NCBI GenBank assembly: GCA_022661535.1
Contig: JAKULF010000002.1
Coordinates: 868,001 to 932,000 of the forward strand
Source of the DNA: Eutypa lata
Taxonomy: Eukaryota; Ascomycota; Sordariomycetes; Xylariales; Diatrypaceae
DNA length: 64,000 bases
Direction: 5' to 3'
Below the pieces are notes generated by a model. The model saw nothing but the letters and a program-made list of their open reading frames with translations, ran no database searches and was not told where the DNA came from. Below, piece by piece: positions 1 to 11,634 of this stretch. Within the stretch, counting starts at the first letter, position 1; every line of letters starts with the position of its first letter. A program made the translations under genes and the position numbers.

Positions 1-69
1 GCAGTGCGCAACATGTTTTTTTAGACAACTTTTTTCCGTTTATAACGAGGGTTCTAGCAGCGAATCATC

Positions 70-906
70 TCACTTCAAGAACTTGGCTACGGCTGCTGAG
101 ACTGCCACGTGTTGCTGTTGAAACAGCTTTTCCCTTTCAGCCTCCCAACCGCCCTTGGCAAACAAGGCTTCAGCAGGGCCGATAGCAAACTGTTCGTCAC
201 CTTTCTCCAGCCCGGCATACATCTTCTCAATATAGGGTTGCAGAGGCATTCCAAGCTCTCCACCGTTCTGCATATCGGCCTGATGCTTCGTGTCGTGCAG
301 TTCGGTCTGTACCGCCGGGGGGAACACCTCGACGAGCCGTACGTTATCGCCCGCCTCCTTCAGCTGCTGCCGAACGTTCATGATCCAACTGTGCAGCGCC
401 GCTTTGCTCGCGTTGTAGCCCGGCGTTCGCAGCAGGCTCGGGATCAGAGCCAGCGACGCACTGACGAAGACCAGATGTGTTTGCTGCTTCCCCCCCTCCC
501 TTCCCAGCTTCTGCAAGTGCGGTAGGAAGGCGGTCACGAGGTGTACGAAGGAAAGGTAGTTGGTCGTGAGCTCGTCCCCGAACACGCCCAGGTCGACGGC
601 CTCGGGCTGCGCGAAGTCGAACGGCCGCTGGATCCCCGAGTTGAGCACGATGCAGTCGAGGTCGGGGTGTTCGCTGACGATGGACGCCGCTATGGAGGGG
701 ATCTCGCGCAGGTTGGTGATGTCGAATGCTACGGCCGACGCGTTGGCGCTTCCGTGCTCCGCTACGAAGGCGTCGAGCTTCTCTCGTCGCCGTCCCGTGA
801 CGATCACCGGGGTGCCTTGGCTGATGAGCTTCGCGCCCAGGGCCTCGCCTATCCCGGAGGTAGCGCCGATTATCAATGCTTTCTTGTAGAGCGGTGCCAT
901 CTTCAA
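70..906 (-). CDS. Short-chain dehydrogenase/reductase (DltE-like SDR)
   Basis: This is a single-exon gene of 278 residues. The N-terminal Rossmann motif GATSGIG lies near residues 14-20, followed by TGRR, the usual NADP-preferring turn after strand beta-2. NSG replaces the common NAG motif near residue 90. The catalytic tetrad is readable: Ser in VFVSAS near 148, then YNASK near 164-168. Family knowledge says these enzymes reduce or oxidise carbonyl/alcohol groups with NAD(P)H in the cytosol; the substrate cannot be read from sequence. A second ATG two codons inside is an equally good start. The gene is transcribed divergently from the Zn2Cys6 regulator at 1652, with a 0.75 kb shared upstream region, so control by that regulator is plausible but inferred. 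Confidence 0.9.
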   Translation of the reverse strand: MKMAPLYKKALIIGATSGIGEALGAKLISQGTPVIVTGRRREKLDAFVAEHGSANASAVAFDITNLREIPSIAASIVSEHPDLDCIVLNSGIQRPFDFAQPEAVDLGVFGDELTTNYLSFVHLVTAFLPHLQKLGREGGKQQTHLVFVSASLALIPSLLRTPGYNASKAALHSWIMNVRQQLKEAGDNVRLVEVFPPAVQTELHDTKHQADMQNGGELGMPLQPYIEKMYAGLEKGDEQFAIGPAEALFAKGGWEAEREKLFQQQHVAVSAAVAKFLK

Positions 907-1651
907 TCAATTGTTTTCTTATATATATCCAAATCCGCGAATCGCTAAGGAGTTAATCGTAGTTTCCGTGTGTTGCGTGATCGACTAAGCACATAGTATA
1001 TAGGTTCGGCCTTGAAGTTATTAGGCGCTATATATTCATCTTGTAAGTCTCAAACAGCTTCGGACAAAGGGGATAACAGAGCTAATCTGCGGCTCTGCGA
1101 TCGTCATTCCATTCACAGCGAGATATTATCTCCAGAACTACATAGAAGGCAACGCAAGCATGGCTGGTGTTTACTTCATAAAGCTCTTAGGGTTTGGCAT
1201 CGTTGACGGCGGGGTTTGAGTTAATTAGTTAGCTGACCCGGTAATCCGTTCTCATCGTCATTAGCGATTCGTCAACGGCAGAACCCTTGCTAGTGAAAGC
1301 CACTTAAAGCTTCGCCGAACCAAACCAATGCATGTTCCGCAGAATGTGTCCCGAAATGGCATAGTGTTTGAATGAATAATCACCGTTGCTACCCTGTTGT
1401 TCGAGGTGGGCTGTTCTGAAAAGGGCAATACTTTCTAGATCTATAAAAGCCCACCACTTATTAGCTCAGTTTACACATCATCATCTAATGCGTGATATGC
1501 TGAAGGCAACTCAAGCAGTATGGCACCTAAACAAACTATACGGTAATGGCATCTTCGAGTGCTACTTAGTTAAACAGTTGTCAGATCATTCAAGGCATAC
1601 ATTCATTGTACACGCATGTTGACTAAGTAGGCAAAGTCAATATCTGGAAAC
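907..1651. promoter_or_regulatory. Divergent intergenic region between SDR and Zn2Cys6 regulator
   Basis: No gene is supported here. Short open frames at 1012-1206 and 1386-1622 have no recognisable content. As the only DNA between two divergent start codons it must hold both promoters. I saw no clear TATA element or convincing CGG inverted repeat. Confidence 0.4.
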
Positions 1652-3503
1652 ATGGTTGGTGTCGCATCTACAAAGAAGTGTAATACATGTCGCACTAAGA
1701 AGGTCAAGGTTAGTTCGATAATATTTTGGTTTGATATGAGTTCAGCTTTCCCAGCCTGAGAGAATCCTAACGACACTTCTTAGTGTGACCAGCAGAAACC
1801 AAGATGCGGACAATGCCGTAAAGGGGCTAGGGTATGCGAGTGGTCCAAGGGGCCGGCAACCTTTCTGAACCGATCTTCCACGGATTATGAGGCGCCACGT
1901 CGGGATGGGAAGATCCGTTTCAGGAACCAATTCGTTGATGACTTTCAATGGATGGACCAAGATGATAGACAACCAGTTGTACCCGGATCTGACCCGGCGT
2001 GTTCCGCCTTCCGAGTATGCAAGAGCCGCAAAATGTTGCCCGAAGCGTCTCCAGATGTTCAAAGCCTAAACATTATGCTGAAGGCCTCTCCTCCCCCACC
2101 ACTGCAATTCCAATCCTGGCTACATGATGAGATTCTTGCCGAGTTCCTCAATCACTGTCTGCCGTTAGGCGCCACTCAGGAAGTGCCCCTTTCGTGGCTT
2201 CGTAGTCTGATGCCAATGGAGAAGGAGATTGATTCCCTACCTCTAGCCATGTCAGCTCTTGCCATCGGATGGGCCGGCCACACTAACGGTGAACCACAGC
2301 TCATCGACAAAGGATTGCAACTATACAATGCAGCAGTGCGACAGCTTCGAGGCGACATCCAGGGGCGTGCTCCACTACAGGTCCTTGCGACTACCGTTAT
2401 CTTTACTATCTACGAACTATTCGAGTTTGGTTCAGAATCAAGTCATGGTTGGCTGTGTCATGTGTCTGGAATTGCAGCAACATTGCGTATACTCGGCCCT
2501 GAAACGGTCGCTAAGGAGCCGTACCTTCAAATCTTCTCCTTCGCCCGTATGATATATGTATGTCGAGCCATCTATTCCTGCTTTTCCTAAGGGCCTTATA
2601 CTGACAATCTGTTTATAGATGATACAAGGGTTGAGGCGGCGTCAAGCAGCTTGCGCCGCAGCACAGATGTGGAGGACCATTCCTTACGCTCGGTCCGCAA
2701 AGAACCAGTTTCACAAGTTTTTAGACCTCGCGCTCCAGGTCACAGAGCTGCTGGAAAATGCCGATGCTGCACAAGAACCGGCGAACCCTGCTAGCCCTAC
2801 ACGTGCGAGGGAAGTCCTCTGCCACATAATGGAGCACGTCGAGAATCTGAAGAAATGGGAAAAAGAAGCCCACATATCACTGATCAACGGACCAGCAGAG
2901 ATGCTAGGAGGTGCCATGATCAGCTCACTACAGCCCCCAAATCGCGCAGTTCTCAGGGGATATCCGAGCAAGATACCGAATGACGTGCCGGTTAATTTTG
3001 ACGGTGTTCAGAACGCCAGGCTCATGCATCTGTATTGGGGTGTTTTGTTGACATTGTACATGACGATCCTTGATAACGCAGCTCTACGCTTGGAGCTTGA
3101 AGCTCTGCAAGCGAGTCTAGGGCTCGACGATTCGAAGCATAGCGACAGAACCTCACAACTGATGACCGTTAACATGATTCGCAAGGAATCTAGCCAGCTG
3201 GCAGACAATATCGCCTCCTACGGCGAATTCTGTTGTCAGAACTTATGGCAGAGCTTCGGTCCAATGATTAGTGTATATACCCTAGAGACTGCCATCCGGT
3301 GGTACCAGATTCACGGCAGTTCGTCGAACGAAATAGGATCGCTGATGCCGGGTAATTACTTGAATCACTGCCAGGTTCTGCTCGACTCGATCCGGATGCA
3401 GTCGGAGGAGCGCCAAATGTTCGATGAATACCAAAACGCGACGTTCGGAGACATCGATATACTCCGTCTGCCTTGGTGCGATCGCATCTTTGGAGTAGTG
3501 TAG
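1652..3503 (+). CDS. Zn2Cys6 fungal transcription factor
   Basis: The gene has three exons: 1652-1708, 1784-2557 and 2619-3503 (introns 1709-1783 and 2558-2618, both phase 0), giving about 571 residues. The first intron falls inside the zinc cluster. Joined, the cluster reads CNTCRTKKVK then CDQQKPRCGQC and ends in CEW, which supplies all six cysteines of the binuclear Zn2Cys6 DNA-binding domain at residues 10-38. Starting at 1652 is the only choice that keeps the first cysteines. The rest is a helical region typical of the fungal middle homology domain, including a WRTIPYARSAKNQFHKF-type segment after the second intron. It should be a nuclear DNA-binding regulator. Its target genes cannot be read directly, but the divergent SDR is the obvious candidate. 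Confidence 0.9.
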
Positions 3504-3905
3504 TTTAAAGGCTAGAGTACGGTAGGACTCGATCGGATCGTGCAGGTTTTAAACTAAGCTGCCGAAGGTACCCAATCAGCTGCTACCGGTCCGCGTCGCT
3601 AGTTGCGCACAACGATATACTATGCCAACGACCTCGGTTGTCGCATGATTGGTGCAGTTGCTGACGCTTGCCTGCAGCATGTAGTTATCTGCAGGGAGGA
3701 ATGCCGTTGGCTACTAGATACTTGAGCTATTATACATACGCATGTATTATTATGCCCAGCACAGCAAAAGTATAGCATAGCCCCAACAGGCTCAGCCCCT
3801 CATGAATGGGGGGGTACTCCTTAATAGCCCCCTAAGCTGCCATGGGCCATTATTACTTCCTGAACATGCACATCTTCAAGGACCCGACAACAATGAAGAC
3901 CCATC
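3504..3905. other. Intergenic, no gene seen
   Basis: This stretch separates the regulator from the HET gene. It shows no reading frame or repeat that I can support and presumably carries the 3' end of one gene and the promoter of the next. Confidence 0.4.
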
Positions 3906-5700
3906 ATGACGATCGATGATCTAGACAAGGAAATCAACCGCCGGAAAAATTTCACCCACCCCCCTATCGACACCAGAAGACAGATCCGGCTCCTCCGCAT
4001 CTCACTACCAGAAGAAGAAGATGATGATGATGATACCGCCTATGGTAACCTACCGCAACAGCCCATCGCCGCCACCGACGCCCATTACACCATCGAGGTC
4101 GTCGACGTCGCAGATCTGCACCGCACCCGCTACCGCGCGCTCTCGTACATATGGGGGCCGGCGCAAGCCCCCGATGACGTGCGCGAGATCCACATAGGAG
4201 GAAACGGCGGCGGCCAGCAGCCGTTCGCCGTCCGTCGCAACCTCGCCGACTTCCTAGCCACGGCCGCCGGGAAGCGCGTCGCGGGCCTGTTCTTCGTCGA
4301 CGCCGTCTGCATCGACCAGCTCTGCCACGCCGAGCGCGAGGCCCAGGTTCAGCTGATGGAGCGCGTCTTCCGCAACGCTGATGAGGTCGTCGCTTGGCTT
4401 GGCAGGTTGGATGATGATGATGATGATGGGGATGCTGATAACGTACGGGCCCTTGCTAGAGCTATTAGTGATGAGAAGGGCAATTATGGAATTACGAGGG
4501 ATGGATGCGGCTGCTGCTCCCGTCCCCGCCGCCGCCGCCGCCCGGAGGATTGGACCGCCATTGAGTGGGCCGGATTCCGGTACCTGAGCTACCACGCCTA
4601 CTGGGGTCGGATCTGGATCGTCCAGGAAATCCAGCTAGCGTCGCATGCGACCGTCTGGTGCGGCTTTTTCACCTTCCCACTATCTCTATTCGGTACTTCG
4701 CCGTCATCATCATCACCATCTTCACGGCATGCTCCTTTGATTAGGTTCGGCGCTGACGGCCGCCCCTGGACCTCGCAGGGGCCGGGTGCGCGCGCCCGCA
4801 GCCCCGCCGAAACTATCGTCACGCACCGGTTGCGGCTGGTCCTGCGCCCGGCCCGAGATCCGCTCTTTAGCGGGACACTAGACGAGATGACGACGGCGGT
4901 GGCCTCCTCGGGGGGAACCGTCGTATTTGAGACGTACCAGTCCCGCGTCCCGGATCTGTTGCACCAGATCGTGCGCAAGTTCGGCGGTCTCGCGTGCTCT
5001 GACCCCCGTGACAGGTTATATGGTCTGCTGGGTTTGCTGCACGAGCGCAGCAGGGCTCTCATCACACCTGACTATAGCCGCGGCGTTGATCATGCCGTCT
5101 ATCAGGCCCTCAGGGCTGGGCTGCTGGAAATCCACCGCGAGCAATGGCCCGTTCTTGGCGGCGCCTCTACTGCTACCACTACTGCTGATATTTATTACGG
5201 AGGAGGAGCAGGAAGAGGATATGTGGACGGCGAGGATAAGATTTGCGGCAGCGACTGCCTCGCGTACTACTGCGATGTGCGTGATGCCTTCGGCATCCCC
5301 GATTCGCGGGCCGCCGCTCTCCTCCGCCGTGTCCTCGACGAGCTCGATTTTCGGAACCGGTGGGTGGATGCGGTTACCTTCCGGCTGTGTGATAATGGGT
5401 GGGATGGCGGTGCGACTGCGCAGTTCGCGTCGGATGTGAGGAAAGCGCTGAAGCGGGTTGGGGGCCAGCTTGATAGTGATGGTGATGGCGATGGTAATGA
5501 TGATGATGATTGTGGGACGATAGAAGTAGCTGGAGAACGCCCATGGCTTCTTAGGTTTCATGAGCGTGAGCGGCGCGCGGTACAGAAATTGTGAGTCACC
5601 CCTTTCTATTTGATGTCCTCATATCGCTAACGGGCATCCATCAAATAGCTTAGGTACTCTCAGAAGAATGCAACCCCGGAAAGGAGGCTGGCGGCCTTGA
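3906..5700 (+). CDS. HET-domain (heterokaryon incompatibility-type) protein
   Basis: A HET domain spans roughly residues 76-235. Its hallmarks are YRALSYIWGP, the VDAVCIDQ block, QVQLMERVFRNADEVVAWLG, and YWGRIWIVQEI. HET domains trigger cell death in incompatible fungal fusions and occur in many accessory genes. The reading frame stops at 5594, but that stop overlaps a strong donor (GTGAGT at 5591). Splicing 5591-5648, with a branch-like GCTAAC, adds a 17-codon exon ending at 5700 and keeps phase, for 578 residues. I prefer this model; the unspliced version is 562 residues. Aspartate runs near 38-43, 168-173 and in the C-terminal third come from GAT triplet expansions. The long C-terminal part after the HET domain shows no other domain I know. 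Confidence 0.85.
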
Positions 5701-6098
5701 TCCGATGTGGATGATGCTAAATGGAGTGAACATTGCATTGTCAAGATTATGTCCAACATGTACTAGGAAGTGGTTGTCAAGTGTACACATTCCTCTTTTG
5801 TAAAATAGTCAATCGAGTAGGGAGGAAGATACCCGTACGCTATTTTATAAGAAATTATATGTAGATGAAGGTGGGTAAGGCTGGCTGCGTATAGTTAACA
5901 TAGTACAGGCTGTCTCTACGATTGGTTATAGTTATATGTGTATTCAAAGGTCCCTCGATATGTCCTGGAGCAGCGATAAATGCCTCCATGCTTGATTGAA
6001 TACATTAGGTTACCGATGATGCTTTCCGAATTCCCTTCACATACGACAATATTCTGTCTGCGGACTTTATGCAAACCTACCATAGATTCATATTAACC
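5701..6098. other. Intergenic, convergent 3' ends
   Basis: AT-rich DNA lies between the convergent HET and hydrolase genes. No coding signal was found. Confidence 0.4.
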
Positions 6099-7503
6099 TC
6101 ATTGCTTCTTTGCTCTGATCCCTTGAAGCCAGCTGATCACCTTCCCGGCAATGACATCGCCATTCGTCTCCATGAACATGAAATGACTGTTCCCTGTGAT
6201 GTTAACGGCCTCTAGCGGGAGGTGCTGAGCATCGACCCCGGCCTGCCTAAGAAACTCAACGGAGCACCAATCATAGCGAGCATGGTAGGAAGCCTGTCCC
6301 GTAACGATAAGAGCGGGAAGGCTACCCAGGTTTGCCAACTTCCGGGCTGGCTCAGCTTGGAGCGTGCAATTCGCCACCCAGTCCGTCGTGTTCGACACGC
6401 GCACCACCTTCTTCAGGTCGACTGACGGGTCAGCCACTGGGGGCTCGTACGTCACGGGGATGTCCGTAAGACCATAGGGCCGAGCATCCTCGATAGCGGC
6501 AGGGATGTCATTCTTGAATGGCGGACCGAGCGGCTCGAGCCCTACTATGGCTGTCACCAGCACTGGTCGCGCATCGGCCGTCGCCCATAGTACTACAACA
6601 TCCCGAGTCAGCAATTCTCCTTTGCAGTTATTCTAGCAAAGCTGTGGAAATTATCCAGGGCCAACGGGCTCCCGTGACCCTTTCAGTAGGTAACATGAAA
6701 TGCCAAAGCTAGCTAGCGAGCTAGCTACAAAATGAAAGAAGAAAATCCAAAAACAAAAAGAAACATCCGGAAATCGCTCCTTACCAGCCCCGCCATTCGA
6801 GTGTCCAAGCAGGACCACAGGCCGCGCGACGCGGTCGACGAGCGCGGCCATCGCGGCCCGAGCCGTCGTCTGCTGGAACGTCGTGTTATCGACCAGGTAG
6901 TTGCCGGACGCGAGCAGCTGGTCGAAGACGGGGTCCCCCATGAGGCCGGTGGGGCCCGGCCACCGCGTGTGCAGCGCCGCTTGCGGCCAGAGCCCGAACT
7001 TCTCCGGCGCCGTGAACCGCTGCGCCGCGTACTCGGCGCTGAAGTGGCGGGCGGGCTGCGTCGTGGGCGCGGCTCCGCTGCGTCCTTGGTACGGTAGGTC
7101 GACTAGGTAGCACTCGTACCCTTGGGCGAGGAAGTGTTCGGCCCAGCCTGGCTGGCCGTCTGGCTTTGTGAGCCAGTCCTAATATCAGCAAGCTTTGGTT
7201 AGTACATATGTACTCGGTAGCCCGTGGATGACATGGCTTGTGGTTCCTTCCTCCCTTAGATATGCTTACAATCCCCGTTCGCGTTGCCCCGTGTATGAAA
7301 ATGACCGGGTATGGCTGCGTTTGATCGCTGGCCGGAGTGAGATGTTCGACGTACATCTGTCCCTCTATAACGTGGCCGCCATCGCCGTCCTCGACGTACT
7401 CCCCGCCGACGAAGAAGGTTTCGCGGAAATGAGGGGTCGCACCAGCAGTGCAAGCTACCGCGAGGGCTTCTATACATAAAACGACCAACCCTGTGTGATG
7501 CAT
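6099..7503 (-). CDS. Secreted alpha/beta hydrolase
   Basis: Three exons on the minus strand (7503-7270, 7178-6785, 6592-6099) join in phase to 373 residues. The N-terminus (MHHTGLVVLCIEALAVACTAGA) looks like a signal peptide. VIFIHGATRTG holds the oxyanion-loop HG. The second exon continues with WLTKPDGQPGWAEHFLAQGY and YLVDLPYQGRS. The nucleophile elbow GHSNGG ends the second exon, and the intron there is phase 1, giving GGAVLWATADARP across the junction. The catalytic His is probably in GNSHFMFME near the C-terminus. This pattern matches a fungal extracellular alpha/beta hydrolase group of unclear substrate, so esterase-like activity is a family-level inference. Donors GTAAGC and GTAAGG and acceptors TTAG and GTAG are canonical. 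Confidence 0.88.
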
Positions 7504-8096
7504 GACGGTTATTTATCACTTACGGATATTGATATTCCTTAATTACAATAAATATTTAGCAACTACCGTTCAGACATGCCAGAACTAGCCTCTAGGATCT
7601 TGTAGAGGATATCCGTGTTCCCCGCGTTCAACTGCGGATCGGAGATATGCGCTATGCTGCACCTCCTGCATGACGGTTTCTTGCTGACCACCCTGTCTTC
7701 GCTTCTGCTGTCTTTGATACTCGAATTTTCAGGCAGATATATATTGGGAGTTATGTGTTTCGGCAGTATGTCAGGAATCAAGCACAATGTCATAGGTAAA
7801 TACTTTGATTGAATAGCACGAAATTTGAAGATATTATCTTTGACCCAACCCCTGTAATGGCAGCTATAAACCCCCTCACATCAGCCGATTAGGAGCGTGA
7901 GAGGAGAAAATCTGGAGAATTATTGGTCAGAAAAAATGGCCTCGACTCGCAAATGAAAAAAGCATAGCGACTCATGCAAGACATCAACCTTTACCCTTGA
8001 CTTTTCGAATCGATTGGCTCTATTCGGCCCCGATGTAGCTAATCACACAGCAGGTCTGTAAGACACTCGGAATATTCTACTATCAATCTTGACATA
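7504..8096. other. Divergent intergenic region
   Basis: This lies between the divergent hydrolase and 3-beta-HSD genes. Two overlapping short frames (7563-7812) have no recognisable protein content. It most likely carries the two promoters. Confidence 0.35.
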
Positions 8097-9721
8097 ATGC
8101 CAGAATCCGGGTGGGAAACCCCGGCGCGAAATATTATATGGGCAACATTTGCAGTCCTGATATTTTATTTGGTCCGGATCGATCGGCTCCTTCGTCGCAC
8201 GCCGGATGAAGTCAAGAAGCTTTCCGGGCCACGCTGGACGCCCGAACAATTAAAGGAAAGATACGACACATTGAAAGAGAGGCCTATGAATTATAAACAT
8301 AAACTTCCGCCCAAGTTAGACCGTCGCTATATCGTTACCGGCGGCTCCGGTGAGTTTGTGTCGGCCGAATCAGCCAAGCCCCGCGATCGTGCTAACCGAT
8401 GATGACCACTCTCTCAGGACTCGTCGGAGGGTTTATCGTGCTTCAACTCTTGGCTAGGGGCAACCCACCCGAGAGCATTCGCATTGTAGATATTCGCAGG
8501 TCGGAAAGAAACGACATGCGCGATGGACCCGCGTCGGAAGTTGAGTTCGTCCAGACAGATATCACATCCCCTGCCTCTGTCGCTGCCGCCTTCTCCCGCC
8601 CGTGGAAACCCCCGTTGGCGCATCTTCCTTTGACGGTATTTCACACGGCTGCGGTCATTCTAGCGTCCGATAGGTCCAAGTACCAATATCACTTTCCCGA
8701 ATTGGTGAATGTTACGGGAACCAAAAACGTTCTCGAGGCTGCGCGGAATGCAGGCGCCGACATCTTCAGCTCCACTTCTTCCGGCTCGATCTCCATAAGA
8801 CCCGTGGATCCATGGGTTGCGCCGTGGGCGGACTCGGCCAAGAACTTTTGGCAGATCCTTGACGAGAAGGACTTCTCTCGGCCACTCCGGGCACGACACG
8901 ATTTCTTCGGGAACTATCCGTTGTCGAAAGCGGTAGCCGAGAGGTTTGTGTGTTCTCAGAATAGCGAAACGTTTCGAACTGGGTGCATCCGTCCCGCTAA
9001 TGGCGTGTACGGTAATCCTACTGACAATACGCTTGGTGATCCCCTGAGTCGAGCTATCATGCCGACGTGAGTCTCCCATTTTGTTTCATGTGATTTTATG
9101 TCGGATGCTTACGGCTCCAGATGGGTACCTCATATTGTCCAAAGTTTCGTCCATGGCGCAAACGTGGCAATCGCGCATTTGAATCATGAAGCGGCACTTG
9201 CATCGCCTCTCATAGCGAGTTCCAAAATTGCAGGCAAGCCGTTCGTGGTCACTGACCCAAACCCGCCGATAACGTACGGTGATTTATACTCCGTCATCAA
9301 GACCCTGTCGGTTCATCCATTTCGCACTGTTCAGATACCGCCTGTCTTGATGCTACTGCTCTCGCATGCGGTGGAAGCGTACTCCGAGCTGCTATATACA
9401 TACCCGCTGCTCAAGAAGATATTACCGGAGCCTATGGGAGATATTAGGCACTTGAAACCAGGTATCTTCTCAATAACGACGCATCTCGTAGCCTCAGACG
9501 CCGAGGCGAGGAAGCCGGTATCTGAAGGTGGACTAGGCTACATCGGCGTGGTGACCACGCTCGAGGGCATGACGCTAGAAGTCCTCGAGTGGAACGAGGA
9601 GCATGTGGCAGACGCGAAGACTAGGAAGGCATACACCACGTCTATATCTTTGGCAGACCAGATCAAGAAGCTTGCCCCATCGAGCGCTACGGTTGGCCAT
9701 GCAATCAATAGTGTGAAGTAG
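8097..9721 (+). CDS. 3-beta-hydroxysteroid dehydrogenase-like, membrane-anchored
   Basis: Three exons (8097-8349, 8418-9066, 9121-9721) give 500 residues. The N-terminus has one hydrophobic segment (about residues 13-27, IIWATFAVLIFYLV) that would anchor the enzyme to a membrane, probably the ER. The NAD(P)-binding glycine motif TGGSGLVGGF is restored only after splicing at 8350/8417. VTGTKNVLEAARNAGA and the active-site YPLSK (in NYPLSKAVAERF) follow, as in the 3-beta-HSD/isomerase and sterol-4-alpha-carboxylate 3-dehydrogenase family of extended SDRs. Ergosterol-related or other sterol oxidation is the family expectation; the exact substrate is not shown. Introns are 68 and 54 bases, each GTGAGT to CAG. 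Confidence 0.88.
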
Positions 9722-10028
9722 TAAGCGTACCACACCGGGATAGCTTCTACGATACCGCGAAAGTCAAAAATCATCTGCTGCCTACCCACAACACACATGC
9801 ACCACATACAACTATGCAGTCAGCACTGCCTCTACCTCTTCTTCTAAACAACCCCCTTTTCCCCTATTCCTCTTTACTACAGTTCGTCTCAGAATACATG
9901 ACGCTTAAAGAAGGTTACCGATCGATTGCACAGCTACATCAACTTCAATCATATATAAGCACTATTATCTACGGGTCCTCCTCAACGTTAAAATGCATCA
10001 AACCATCGTCCCTCTCCGTGTAGGGATA
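9722..10028. other. Short convergent intergenic region
   Basis: About 300 bases separate convergent genes. A small open frame here (9814-10023) is leucine/serine-rich and does not look like a protein family. Confidence 0.3.
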
Positions 10029-10704
10029 TCACTTCGCCTCCCCATTTTCCGATACTTCCACCCCTTCATATGTCACTTTCCCGTCTCTGTAATCCACGTC
10101 CCCATTTATTCTCCGCCGGTCCGTGGTGCCCTTTCGCTTCTGACAGCACCTGGGCACAGCTAAGACTCTCTTCCCCGCATACTCGGCAGGGTCCACCGCG
10201 AAAGGCATGTACGTATTTGCGTACACGCCGCCGTCGTCTTCGATCTCGATGATGTTGATCTGGAGGACTTCGGGATCCCGGTCGTTGGGCGGAACAAGAT
10301 GGTCAAAGGTGACACCGTAATAATCGATTTTTCTAGTTAAAAATGAGTAGCTTTTTAGATTAATTGGGAAACAAAGTAAGGGGCGGAGAGACGGCTGACT
10401 GTATAGGCTTTGGATGATTTATCCAACCGAGATACTCGTCGCGTATGATGAGATCGCCTTCGACGTCTGGGCGTGCTTCTCGCCCATATAGCAACCGATA
10501 CGTCAGCTCGGCGAGTTTCGGCCCCGCAGATTGCGGGAACTCGGGCTGGATGTCTTCCACGTGCCACTCGATATTAGGAAACAGTCTCTCGACTGAGATG
10601 AGCGGGCCCTCGATCTGGATGCGGAGGGGTTTATCAGAAGGTGGGGGGTGGTGGGGGTGAACTGGATTGCGAATGCAAGGCGGGATATAAAGCTCTAAAG
10701 CCAT
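10029..10704 (-). CDS. Unrecognised two-exon protein
   Basis: An upstream coding part starts at 10704 (MALELYIPPCIRNPVHPHH). A downstream part ends at 10029 and includes DHLVPPND, IIEIEDDGGVYANTYMPFAV and, near the end, VTYEGVEVSENGEAK. The acceptor TAACTAG at about 10333 fits, making exon 2 10332-10029. Three donors (10372, 10399 or 10435) all keep phase, so the junction is open; total length is near 190-210 residues. The conserved-looking acidic strand-rich C-terminus suggests a folded protein. I do not recognise the family, and there is no signal peptide or membrane segment. Confidence 0.5.
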
Positions 10705-11385
10705 GTCATCTAATAAGAAAAAGAAAACAAATAATAATTTTTACTTCAGGTTGGATTGAAATGTACATAGAAGAATGTTATGTTTGACTACAGTTATATA
10801 AGAGCTTTAAATCGCTGTTAGAAATAATAATGAGCCACATACAATTTTACGGTTGGTTTTAATGTTGGCTTCGTTTTCACCAATCATTAGTGACATGCCT
10901 GCATAGATCCACTATTATTGCCGCAAGGCAGATTGGACCTACTCTAGCTCTGGCTGCCTATTTACTAGAGGTGGGTAGTCAGCTAGTCTACCTAATTCAC
11001 AGGCTCACAGCAACTTTAACAGATCATAACCTAAAGGAAGGCTTCTTTTGTATGTATCTATTTGTAGCAAGACAGCAAGGAGGCAGTGCCCTAGATGATA
11101 TTGACTTGTGTAAAAAGTGAAGTAGACAAATGTTAAGGTAATGCCTCGAATAATGTTGGTTTCGGATATTTGTTGGCTTTGCTTTTTACACAAGCCATTA
11201 TCATTCGGAGCACTGCCACGGTTGTTTTTCTCTTGTTGGCGAGTGAGGCATGGGCATTTGCTATAAGTGGTTGAAAGGCTCATTCTCGTGCCAACTAATC
11301 AGCCGCCGACCTGAACAGCGACCAATTTTGTTACTAACCAACACATATGTAAAATAAGTTCTCATCCAGCCTAGAATATCCTGCG
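10705..11385. other. AT-rich intergenic DNA with degenerate repeat
   Basis: No gene is supported. An imperfect inverted repeat lies within it (listed separately), suggesting the remains of a small mobile element. Confidence 0.4.
11085..11230. repeat. Imperfect inverted repeat (hairpin-like element remnant)
   Basis: The arm at about 11087-11119 (GGCAGTGCCCTAGATGATAT and on through CTTGTGTAAAAAG) recurs as a diverged reverse complement at about 11186-11221. Both arms translate to similar peptides on opposite strands (GSALDDIDLCKK and GSAPNDNGLCKK), which is how the symmetry shows. About 65 bases of spacer separate them. The arms differ at several sites, so the element is old. It could be a MITE or the end of a larger decayed transposon; no target-site duplication was recognised. 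Confidence 0.5.
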
Positions 11386-11394
11386 TATAAAAGG
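11386..11394 (+). promoter_or_regulatory. TATA box for the Cys-rich small gene
   Basis: TATAAAAGG lies 249 bases upstream of the ATG at 11635. A pyrimidine- and A-rich leader follows, then a leader intron, so the distance is reasonable. Confidence 0.5.
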
Positions 11395-11634
11395 ATTAGA
11401 TTTTGCTCGTGAAATGTCCTTGTATAGATCTAGATCGTCAGTCCTTCTTCAATATCCTCACTATCAAACACCTTTCAAATATTACCTCGTTTTGACCGGC
11501 AAACTCGGCTTATAACCAGACCAATTTTATCCCGACAAAGAGCATTTTAATTTCACGGTAAGAAACACCATTGCTCAAGACCGGGTGTCCGTGGTTCCCT
11601 GGAACAATTTGCTAATAGCTGACTGGTTCAACAG

